This document shows, piece by piece, positions 1 to 5,733 of a stretch of 6,902 bases of DNA; within the stretch, counting starts at the first letter, position 1, and each line of letters opens with the position of its first letter. The DNA is from Globobulimina sp. Lineage: Eukaryota; Foraminifera; Rotaliida. The notes beneath the pieces were generated by a model. It ran no database searches and had not been told where the DNA came from. It worked only from the letters and a program-made list of their open reading frames with translations. The stretch spans positions 1 through 6,902 of the forward strand of contig PIVH01000219.1 in assembly GCA_003354225.1 (NCBI GenBank). The letters run 5' to 3'. The position numbers and the translations under genes were made by a program.

Positions 1-13
1 ATATATTCCAAAA

Positions 14-52
14 GATAACCCCCCCCGTTTGGATAACCCCCCCCCCCCTTTT
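14..52. repeat. Two GATAAC-poly(C) units
   Basis: GATAAC followed by a C run occurs twice in tandem. The first unit starts at 14 and its C run (8 C) is 19-26; the second starts at 32 and its C run (12 C) is 37-48. Each C run is followed by a short T/G stretch (GTTTG, TTTTG). A third GATAAC without a C run lies at 89-94. The runs stand out sharply against the AT-rich background. On the minus strand they read as G8 and G12, so a transcript running past the phosphatase gene would carry G-runs able to form G-quadruplexes. Run lengths may be affected by sequencing or assembly error. Confidence 0.75.
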
Positions 53-112
53 GTATACATTTGTTCTGACTTTGCAAAGCGTTTCTCAGATAACTCAATC
101 AAATGTATACAA
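51..112. repeat. 13-bp perfect inverted repeat with outer GGATAA/TTATCC arms
   Basis: TTGTATACATTTG at 51-63 is the exact reverse complement of 100-112, with 36 bp between. A second pair lies outside it: GGATAA at 31-36 and TTATCC at 114-119. The left arms are separated by the C12 run plus TT and the right arms by a single base, as if the C run were an insertion in a longer inverted repeat. The loop holds the 10-bp palindrome CTTTGCAAAG (70-79). It could be a cruciform, a protein-binding site or a remnant of terminal inverted repeats; no transposase or target-site duplication is visible. Confidence 0.7.
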
Positions 113-138
113 CTTATCCGAATAGAAAAAAATAAGGC

Positions 139-150
139 AACAACGTTGTT
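139..150. repeat. 12-bp perfect palindrome
   Basis: AACAACGTTGTT reads the same on both strands and lies in the non-coding left edge. It could be a dimeric protein-binding site or chance in AT-rich DNA. No function can be assigned. Confidence 0.6.
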
Positions 151-184
151 TATATCTGAATTGGTAAACAAAGAATACAAAAAC

Positions 185-200
185 ATTATAAATTTATAAT
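185..200. repeat. 16-bp perfect A/T palindrome
   Basis: ATTATAAATTTATAAT is a perfect 16-bp palindrome about 65 bp beyond the lipid phosphatase stop codon. On the minus strand it contains TATAAA, a common variant of the polyadenylation hexamer, so it may belong to that gene's 3' processing region. Because it is pure A/T, chance is a real alternative. Confidence 0.5.
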
Positions 201-265
201 TGTGGAATTTATAGAAAGACAAAGTGGGGCAACTCAGTGTGACAAAAACAAACAGTGCAATGCCG

Positions 266-1486
266 TCATTCCGCAAATTGTAATTGAGGACTTGGGCTCT
301 TGTCATTTTGATTTGCTTTTGATGTCAACATTTTCTTTAAATCATAAGAAAATCCATAATAAAATTCTGTTTTATAATAAATGAAAGATAAAAATGAATA
401 TGCAATGCCAATTAACGCCCCACATAATACATCGCTATAATGATGTTTGGGATCTGCTAATCGAGAACAGCCCACATATATTGCAAATATTGTGGGTGAA
501 ATGGCAATCAATACACTGAGAATTTGACAATTTTTTAAATAAATAAATATCGGTAAAAAAAAATAACAGTCACCGTTGAACACATTGATTAATTTTTTAT
601 CTATTTTTACTTCATTAAATATGTGGCCATCCATCAATAAAATTACTTTGTTTCTATCATCGGCTTCGTTCATATTTGCATCAAAAACGATATCATGAAA
701 TGCAGCGGATACATTTTTATCATTTTTTTTCGTTGGTTTTGGTGATTTTCTTCGCTGCGCCTCATTCGGATTTGAATTGGCATTCGCATTAATATTAAAA
801 TGATTTATTTTATAAAAATATATTATCTTTCTTGCATTTAATAGACTGTGGAATAAATAAATTGTCAAAATGAAAAATATTGAAAATACATAGCTTGTAT
901 GACCGGATGGAAAGGACTTCGTTGCATCATTTTTATCCTCATTGCTCAAATAGTTTGGACGAGGGCGACCTACGCCGTTCTTGATGCCATCGGTTGTCAA
1001 TGCTGTCCATACGATGGATATTGATACTGAGCGCAATAATATTTCAAATTTAATTAATAATATTTTCCATAATTTATTTGTTTTGTCAAATAATGAATGA
1101 TAGCAATGAATAATCGCCATATTTATACAGAATATCAATAACCACAACATGGGACAAAATATGTTGACTGCAACGAATGAAACGGTTGATGTCAACAATG
1201 GATATCCAAGTGCTGGATCGGCATTATGTACCACATAATTCCCACAATCAAACGGGTCGTCTCCTCCTGGGATGCATTGTTGATGTGGGGCAGCATCGTT
1301 AAGGTACAATAAAATTGAAACGCAAATGATAATCACAACCCAGTCACATATTTTATTTGCATTAGAAAACCATGAACAACCATATGGATTAGGGAATACT
1401 TTGCACGAAAGCATTCTTACGGTGCGATGTTGGGACTTGGAGGACAATGTTTTGTAGTGCACATTGCATATTGAATCGGAAAACAT
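266..1486 (-). CDS. PAP2-family lipid phosphate phosphatase (LPP-like)
   Basis: This 406-residue membrane protein carries the complete three-part PAP2 signature. C1 is K169-x6-R176-P177, C2 is PSGH at 193-196, and C3 is S341-R342-x5-H348-x3-D352. LPP enzymes dephosphorylate phosphatidate, lysophosphatidate, sphingosine-1-phosphate or ceramide-1-phosphate, with the active site facing the lumen or outside. About six hydrophobic segments are visible (near 46-62, 97-126, 143-165, 198-216, 308-338, 353-371), the LPP topology. Cys71 and Cys81 sit in the first outer loop and could pair. An unusual insert of about 90-100 residues (217-310) lies between segments 4 and 5, in what should be a cytosolic loop; its first part is rich in Asn, Lys and Pro. 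ATG at 1486 is in a good context (A at -3). The next gene upstream on the same strand ends 47 bp away. The lipid substrate cannot be told from sequence. Confidence 0.93.
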   Translation of the reverse strand: MFSDSICNVHYKTLSSKSQHRTVRMLSCKVFPNPYGCSWFSNANKICDWVVIIICVSILLYLNDAAPHQQCIPGGDDPFDCGNYVVHNADPALGYPLLTSTVSFVAVNIFCPMLWLLIFCINMAIIHCYHSLFDKTNKLWKILLIKFEILLRSVSISIVWTALTTDGIKNGVGRPRPNYLSNEDKNDATKSFPSGHTSYVFSIFFILTIYLFHSLLNARKIIYFYKINHFNINANANSNPNEAQRRKSPKPTKKNDKNVSAAFHDIVFDANMNEADDRNKVILLMDGHIFNEVKIDKKLINVFNGDCYFFLPIFIYLKNCQILSVLIAISPTIFAIYVGCSRLADPKHHYSDVLCGALIGIAYSFLSFIYYKTEFYYGFSYDLKKMLTSKANQNDKSPSPQLQFAE

Positions 1487-1524
1487 TTTTAAAATGAAAA
1501 ATATTGCAGATCGAATACATTTGA

Positions 1525-1530
1525 TTTATT
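1525..1530 (-). terminator. Probable polyadenylation signal AATAAA of the SPRY-like gene
   Basis: On the minus strand AATAAA begins 3 nt after the TAA stop (1534-1536) of the SPRY-like gene and lies about 40 bp before the ATG of the lipid phosphatase. A canonical hexamer here suggests that the SPRY-like transcript ends within the 47-bp gap or inside the next gene's 5' end, so the two transcripts probably overlap. In AT-rich DNA a chance hexamer is possible. Confidence 0.4.
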
Positions 1531-1533
1531 GTT

Positions 1534-2148
1534 TTAAATGTTGTTGTCATTTGTATGAACAGTTGATTCAACACATTCAAACTTTGTGAATTTTTTGTTC
1601 GCACAAAGTTTTAACACAAAGTAATACGATGAATGTTGAATTGGTTTTTTTTTAATCACCACATTATTTTCATAAAATGTAACATTCCAATCATGACAGT
1701 TTAATTTTACAGTGACTGTTGTTTGGGAGTCCCAATGTCCAGATCTGTTTGGATAAAAATAATTGAGTGTGCGCCCAATGTCTGCATTAGGATGATTTAT
1801 GTAAAGTGGATGTTTGTGAGCTATTACGCCAATATATCTATAACAACCGGGTTTAACCAATGCTTTCACTGACCACAAATGAATACCTTTATTATATCCA
1901 TGCTCACGTTCAGTTTGTGCATAAATTAAATAACTACTGCAACATCCATTTCCTGCTATTATTCTCCCATCATTTGTTAATGAAAATTGTTTTTCATTGA
2001 ATCCATTCTGGGCAATTCTGCGAGTTCGTGGGTAAAAATCGTAAATTAATTGCGTTATAGCACTGGGGATTGGCATGAATAAACTTATTGTTTGTTCCAC
2101 AAATCTCATGTATCCATTTACCAGTACCAATTGAAGCTTTTCATCCAT
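1534..2148 (-). CDS. Small SPRY-like (B30.2-type beta-sandwich) protein, function unknown
   Basis: I do not recognise this as a named gene. The first ATG is at 2148, giving 204 residues; the two codons before it are AGA and TTG. Residues 8-40 form a compact N-terminal motif (VNGYMR, then IPSAI, then LIYDFY) that I recall from protist proteins, ahead of a separate domain. Residues 45-204 look like a SPRY/lectin-like beta-sandwich. They have a Gly-x-x-x-Trp-Ser-Val-Lys strand near 89-97, 'YIGVIA' near 105, and a late run with 'WNVTFYENN' and 'YYFVLKL', the usual SPRY pattern of a hydrophobic strand, a turn and an aromatic strand. SPRY domains bind proteins rather than catalyse. There is no signal peptide or membrane segment. 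CapA lies 71 bp upstream and the lipid phosphatase 47 bp downstream, on the same strand. The CDS is likely real; the fold assignment is inference. Confidence 0.68.
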   Translation of the reverse strand: MDEKLQLVLVNGYMRFVEQTISLFMPIPSAITQLIYDFYPRTRRIAQNGFNEKQFSLTNDGRIIAGNGCCSSYLIYAQTEREHGYNKGIHLWSVKALVKPGCYRYIGVIAHKHPLYINHPNADIGRTLNYFYPNRSGHWDSQTTVTVKLNCHDWNVTFYENNVVIKKKPIQHSSYYFVLKLCANKKFTKFECVESTVHTNDNNI

Positions 2149-2219
2149 TCTCAAACTTTAATGTATTATATTAATGTTTTTTTTTTTAAAACGTTGATTA
2201 TGATACACGCATAAATACA
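2149..2219 (-). promoter_or_regulatory. Short intergenic spacer with an A11 tract
   Basis: This 71-bp gap must hold both the 3' end of the CapA transcript and the promoter of the SPRY-like gene. On the minus strand it has an uninterrupted A11 run (2177-2187), the kind of poly(dA:dT) tract that excludes nucleosomes at compact eukaryotic promoters. ATTAAA (2157-2162) lies near the SPRY-like ATG and could be a CapA polyadenylation variant. The assignment is inference from spacing and composition. Confidence 0.35.
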
Positions 2220-3518
2220 TTAAAAATGCAAGGATTGGTTGGTTTGATCATGTTTGCAAGGATTGGTTGGTTTCAATCTTAGAGTTTGATCACTTTTCGA
2301 TTCATTCAATTTAACACCAAATTTTGCAGCTTGTTCTTGAATTGTTGTATGTAACCAGTTTAATTCCTTATTTTCAGCATAATGGACCTGGAAATTTTTA
2401 AGTTTACTCCCTTTCAAAATAATATCTTCAACATTTCCAGATTCTGAATCTAAATCAACAAAATACATAAAACTCAAATCATCATTAAAACCATCATGTT
2501 GTTGGTTCCCTGTTATCCCTTCATAATCACTCAAAAAATCACCACAACCATAAAATATAACTTTATTTCTATATATCTCAAATCCTTTAATATGATGTGA
2601 GGAATGTCCATGAATTAAATCCATTTCAATGTTCATATTATTACATTCTTTGTCCGTATAATCGATCAAACCATGAGCAAATTTTATAAATTTTTTGTTT
2701 ATATCAAATCCCCAATTTGACCCCCAATGAATTGACAAAATTATTATATTTTTAAATGTATCCTGTTTTTTATTCTGTACATATTGCAAAACATTCGTTT
2801 TTATATGTTCCATGACCAATGGTATATGCTTCAAATCATATGGCTCAACCATAGCAATCCCGCTTTGTTCATTTGTGGCGTTCCATTGTTTTGGACAGCC
2901 GCTCGATTCACTGCCCACACCAAACACAAATATTCTACATTTCTTATCAGGTTTTTCAATGACTGCCGGTCTCCAGGCACTCAATGCATTTTCCCCGGCG
3001 CCGCAAAATAAAATATTCTCTTTGCGCAACGCACTCAATGTTTCGCTTAATCCATTATATCCAAAATCTAATACATGATTATTTGCCAGATTACATACTA
3101 AATTATTACATGTTTCATCATTTGTGGCTTGTTTTTCGTCTGTTATTTGTAGCTGAATGTCTGTGTTGATTGCATTGAGTGAATAAATATTTGCTGGATT
3201 CATTCGATAATTAATCCCTTTTGAAGGCCAATAATCGTCGCTTGTTGTAATGGATGTTTCTAAATTAATTAATTTTATATCCGGTGAATATATTTTAAAC
3301 GCTTTGAGCAAATCACCCCAAATATAATTGCTTTGTGATGTTATTTGTTTTGATGGTAATTTGCCGTTTCGTTTTTCTGCGATTTGCACATAAACTCTAG
3401 CATCTTTTACGTAAGATTCACGCAATTGCGGTTTGCACGGATGAGCTAAGACTTGGTCGATTCCACGACCAAGCATAACATCGCCAGTTAAAAAAATACG
3501 AACTGTTCCACGAGACAT
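2220..3518 (-). CDS. CapA/PGA_cap-family metallophosphatase-fold protein
   Basis: This 432-residue protein belongs to the PGA_cap (CapA/YwtB) family, a branch of the calcineurin-like metallophosphoesterase fold. In bacteria its members take part in poly-gamma-glutamate synthesis; their role in eukaryotes is unclear. Family motifs are intact and in order: GDVMLGR at 12-18, NLETS at 85-89, ANNH at 145-148, HWG at 264-266, HGHSSHH at 303-309 and GDFLSDYEG at 326-334. These include the usual metal-ligand residues. I chose ATG at 3518 because the conserved domain starts there (VRIFLTGD). The open frame extends upstream to 3611, but only through a GTG and into the PSMD9 gene. There is no signal peptide or membrane anchor, so the product looks cytosolic. 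An extra segment at about 118-139 interrupts the domain. The last 20 or so residues lie in a duplicated stretch. The close match to bacterial proteins suggests horizontal transfer. Confidence 0.94.
   Translation of the reverse strand: MSRGTVRIFLTGDVMLGRGIDQVLAHPCKPQLRESYVKDARVYVQIAEKRNGKLPSKQITSQSNYIWGDLLKAFKIYSPDIKLINLETSITTSDDYWPSKGINYRMNPANIYSLNAINTDIQLQITDEKQATNDETCNNLVCNLANNHVLDFGYNGLSETLSALRKENILFCGAGENALSAWRPAVIEKPDKKCRIFVFGVGSESSGCPKQWNATNEQSGIAMVEPYDLKHIPLVMEHIKTNVLQYVQNKKQDTFKNIIILSIHWGSNWGFDINKKFIKFAHGLIDYTDKECNNMNIEMDLIHGHSSHHIKGFEIYRNKVIFYGCGDFLSDYEGITGNQQHDGFNDDLSFMYFVDLDSESGNVEDIILKGSKLKNFQVHYAENKELNWLHTTIQEQAAKFGVKLNESKSDQTLRLKPTNPCKHDQTNQSLHF
2227..2273. repeat. 19-bp direct repeat (28-bp period) at the CapA 3' end
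   Basis: TGCAAGGATTGGTTGGTTT occurs identically at 2227-2245 and 2255-2273. The 28-bp period is not a multiple of three, so the two copies are read in different frames at the C-terminus of the CapA-like protein. A second short repeat, GTTTGATCA, lies at 2242-2250 and 2284-2292; its 42-bp spacing keeps frame and gives two Asp-Gln-Thr copies. The pattern suggests recent local duplication that reset the stop codon. The conserved domain ends before it. Confidence 0.85.
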
Positions 3519-3597
3519 CCAAGTAAAAAAACTGTAAAGCTTAAAAGCTATCACTTTCCGTAAAAGTGAGGCGAGCAATAATTTATAGCATTGACGA

Positions 3598-4369
3598 TCA
3601 ATAATTTTCACACGGAGTCAAATGGCATCCCAATAGTCCTCGACCATTCCATTTTTGTGGGATAAGTTGTAACGTAGCATATCCCTCAGGATTTCGTTTA
3701 ATTATAACCGGTATTTGCTTGTTTATACTTTGTTTAACAATGTCTTGCATCAATTTTGGTGATTGATTTGATGATGACATTGACCCAAATTTAATCACTA
3801 AATCACCAGATCGTAATCCTGCCGCATGACTTGGTGAACCATTAAAAATTCGATCAATTACATAAAATGGTTTTAGTTCATTTAAATCAATTTCATCTTT
3901 CTTTTTTTTGTCATCTTCTTCTTTATTTGCATTGGATATAAATGCTTTCATATTTGCAATAATGTCTGTTTTCTTATTATTATCGTTTGTTTTTTGTTCA
4001 ATTTGTTCCATTTTATTGTCACTCATATTATTTTTATTATTGTTTTTCTTTGCAAATACATCAACAAGCAATTGTTCAATTTGTTTCATGAGAGAAACAT
4101 GATCATTTTGTAACATTACAACTTTTTTCCTGATTTCAGCTATGCGCCAAATGTCAATATCAGCTCTGGGAAATCCTTCATTGTCCACATACTTTGGTTT
4201 TCTTTTGACCTGTTTCGATGTCACGCAATGAATGCATTGAACTGTGCATAGTACATACATTTCTAAATTCGCTCGGTATTTGGTACAATAAACCTTGTAT
4301 TTGCATTTCCAACTCTCCTCTTTGTGTCTCAAGCGACTTGAGTTTGTCTCTAGGACTTAGTGTTGACAT
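3598..4369 (-). CDS. PSMD9: 26S proteasome regulatory subunit 9 / Nas2-type assembly chaperone (two exons)
   Basis: This gene encodes the PDZ-containing chaperone (human PSMD9/p27, yeast Nas2) that helps assemble the ATPase ring of the 19S proteasome particle. Exon 1 is 4259-4369 (37 codons, from ATG 4369) and exon 2 is 3598-4209; joined across a 49-nt intron they give 240 residues, close to the roughly 220 of human and yeast members. The N-terminal helical region (about 5-90) holds the family block GFPRADID (49-56) and LQNDH (70-74). A low-complexity Lys/Asn/Asp linker follows (about 91-150). Then come a PDZ domain (about 151-222) and the C-terminal signature GRGLLGC (226-232). Without splicing, exon 1 runs into a stop at 4178-4180, and the exon 2 frame opens only with a TTG and unrelated residues. 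The ceramidase gene diverges 27 bp upstream and the CapA gene follows 79 bp downstream. Confidence 0.93.
4210..4258 (-). other. PSMD9: 49-nt spliceosomal intron in PSMD9
   Basis: On the minus strand the exon ends in AAT, followed by the donor GTATGT, and the intron ends in AAACAG before GTC. The intron is in phase 0, and its length (49 nt) shifts frame by one, exactly the offset between the two open frames that encode the two halves of PSMD9. A branch-point-like GTGAC lies about 10 nt before the acceptor. Both flanks match the family: the N-terminal Leu/Glu/Gln-rich helix on one side and the GFPRADID block on the other. Transcript data would settle the exact borders. Confidence 0.9.
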
Positions 4370-4396
4370 TGTAAGTTTGTAGTTTTATTTTTAATC
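4370..4396. promoter_or_regulatory. 27-bp divergent spacer between PSMD9 and ceramidase
   Basis: The ATG of PSMD9 (minus) and the ATG of the ceramidase (plus) are only 27 bp apart. The spacer is T-rich on the plus strand and has no recognisable TATA element. The core promoter elements for at least one gene must therefore lie inside the other gene's transcribed or coding region, or the two genes share a very compact bidirectional promoter. Both ATGs have A at -3. Confidence 0.55.
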
Positions 4397-5404
4397 ATGT
4401 ACCCGTTAACTGTGGTTTCTTTGCTAGGGGTCATCTTAGGAACTACATTGGTCCAATACCTTTACATTGTGCCACCGGCCATTGCAAACAATGGTAATGT
4501 TTCTAATAATAATGTGGGATATTGGGGTGCAAGTAATAGTGACTTTGATTGGTGTGAAAGGAATTATGTACTAACTCAATACATAGCAGAACCATGGAAT
4601 TCTATAACATCTATGGTTTATGTGGTTGTAGCAATATTATCAATGCATCACACATCAATGCGAGTGCCATCAAGCATTTATATCTCTGATATTACCTTTG
4701 TGACAGCTATAGTAATTCTTATTGGTTTAGGTTCGACTGCATTTCATGCCACATTGTTATATAAAACACAGTTATTTGACGAGATGCCGATGCATTGGTT
4801 GGTGTCATACTCGTCAGTCATGCTTTATACACGCAATGATTACAAATATAAAACCAGTGATTCATCACAAACATCAACACAAATTAAATCCAAAAATTCC
4901 CGAAATTTCTATTTATATTTATTAACGACAATCTTTTGTGTCTCAACGGTAATCATTGTGTGGAAAACACCAAAAAATAGCAAAACGCATGAATTTGCGC
5001 GATTTTCTTGGGCGTTGACATTTGTTTTAGGCTTTGTTTATTGTTTTGGAGTTTGCTGTAAAATGGCCAATCAAGTTCATGATAAAAAGCCCGATAATAT
5101 GCATTATGTTAAAATAAATCAATATTTTGATAAATCATTTATTTCGTTTACAGTGGCTTTGGTTGGTTGGATTTGTGACAATTATTATTGCGAAATACTG
5201 CATAATTTCACCATTTATCAGTTTAATATCCCATATTTACATTTTCATGCGTTTCTATGGCACATTGGAACCTGTGTTGGCTTACATTATTTTATTAATG
5301 TTGTTTTGGCGCATCGCATTGTTTTTCAATATAATAAGGATATCAAATGCACCACATTTTTGGGTATTTTGCCGTGCATTGCTATCGCACAAAAATCACA
5401 ATGA
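4397..5404 (+). CDS. Alkaline ceramidase (ACER/YPC1 family)
   Basis: This 335-residue multi-pass protein is an alkaline ceramidase, a zinc enzyme of ER/Golgi membranes that splits ceramide into sphingosine and fatty acid. Residues D51, W52, E54, N56 and E65 match the calcium site known from human ACER3 (DWCExN, then an IAExWN block). S113, H117 and D128 match the catalytic Ser, zinc His and Asp, with the same -4/+11 spacing as ACER3. W..D...C near the sixth membrane segment and a His pair in the last segment complete the family pattern. Two things are odd. The His pair reads H284-x4-H289, where I expect H-x3-H. There is also an extra hydrophobic N-terminal segment (about 4-26) before the usual start of the family. 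ATG 4397 is the only usable start, since the next Met is residue 73. No intron is apparent. Seven core membrane segments can be traced. Confidence 0.94.
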   Translation: MYPLTVVSLLGVILGTTLVQYLYIVPPAIANNGNVSNNNVGYWGASNSDFDWCERNYVLTQYIAEPWNSITSMVYVVVAILSMHHTSMRVPSSIYISDITFVTAIVILIGLGSTAFHATLLYKTQLFDEMPMHWLVSYSSVMLYTRNDYKYKTSDSSQTSTQIKSKNSRNFYLYLLTTIFCVSTVIIVWKTPKNSKTHEFARFSWALTFVLGFVYCFGVCCKMANQVHDKKPDNMHYVKINQYFDKSFISFTVALVGWICDNYYCEILHNFTIYQFNIPYLHFHAFLWHIGTCVGLHYFINVVLAHRIVFQYNKDIKCTTFLGILPCIAIAQKSQ

Positions 5405-5733
5405 CTTTGTATAGGACTAATTATTAATTAGTTAACTGCTTCGTTTATGACGCTTTGCTTTTTCTTTAATTTGCATATTATTTTCCGCTTAAAATGCAAG
5501 TTTTCAATTGGCTTCGTGTTCGATTTCAGACAAACAAAAAAAAACAAATTTTAATATTTATAACACAATCACAAAACAACCCAATACAATATCAAATTTA
5601 CAAGAATGAAAAGTAATATCATAGCTATATTGTTTTGCGGTGTAAAAAACACAAAAAAATAAGAATATTATAATAATTATATGTATATAATTAAGTAAAA
5701 ATTGATTAGCTATAAGTTATACCCATTACTTTT
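5405..5733. other. 329-bp AT-rich gap between convergent genes
   Basis: No gene is seen here. The stretch lies between the 3' ends of the ceramidase (plus) and the ubiquitin-like/PARP gene (minus), so it should hold both 3' UTRs. It has A-rich runs (A9 at 5536-5544), a 7-bp inverted repeat with a single-base centre at 5417-5431 (CTAATTA-T-TAATTAG), and no canonical AATAAA on the plus strand. No tRNA or other RNA gene can be recognised by eye. Confidence 0.6.
5417..5431. repeat. Near-perfect 15-bp A/T palindrome after the ceramidase stop
   Basis: CTAATTA and TAATTAG are exact reverse complements around one T, starting 13 bp after the ceramidase stop codon. With a single-base centre it cannot form a normal RNA hairpin without opening several pairs. 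It is more likely a protein-binding site, a 3' UTR element or chance. Confidence 0.4.

Larger units (their letters stand above)
1..265. other. Non-coding, palindrome-rich left edge with poly-C runs
   Basis: No convincing gene lies here; the short plus-strand open frame that enters it begins with GTG and runs antisense to the end of the lipid phosphatase. The stretch holds two poly-C runs, a 13-bp inverted repeat and three perfect palindromes (70-79, 139-150, 185-200). It lies downstream of the minus-strand phosphatase stop, so it probably contains that gene's 3' UTR and polyadenylation site. No canonical AATAAA is present on the minus strand; TATAAA-type variants occur, for example at 193-198. 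Confidence 0.6.

Noticed and set aside
1-48. Telomeric repeat at the left end
   Set aside because: Only two GATAAC-C(n) units occur, with unequal lengths, and they match no telomere motif I know.
202-384. 60-residue plus-strand open frame at the left edge
   Set aside because: It begins with GTG, overlaps the end of the lipid phosphatase in antisense and has no recognisable domain.
1389-1604. 71-residue minus-strand frame between the SPRY-like and phosphatase genes
   Set aside because: It starts at GTG, overlaps both genes in another frame and shows no domain; the 47-bp gap with AATAAA explains the region better.
2784-3169. Three overlapping plus-strand open frames inside the CapA gene
   Set aside because: They are antisense shadows of a strongly conserved coding region and show no family pattern.
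3519-3611. N-terminal extension of CapA up to a GTG
   Set aside because: The extension overlaps the PSMD9 stop, starts with a non-ATG codon, and the conserved domain begins right after ATG 3518.
4210-4332. 244-residue unspliced reading of PSMD9 from a TTG
   Set aside because: Its first 41 residues do not match the family, and the true N-terminal helix is encoded in the other frame upstream of the intron.
4371-4376. GTAAGT on the plus strand as a splice donor for a ceramidase 5' exon
   Set aside because: The sequence between it and ATG 4397 is too short for an intron ending before that ATG, and the ceramidase frame needs no further exon.
5127-5414. 95-residue plus-strand frame inside the ceramidase
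   Set aside because: It is a frame-shifted shadow of the ceramidase C-terminus.
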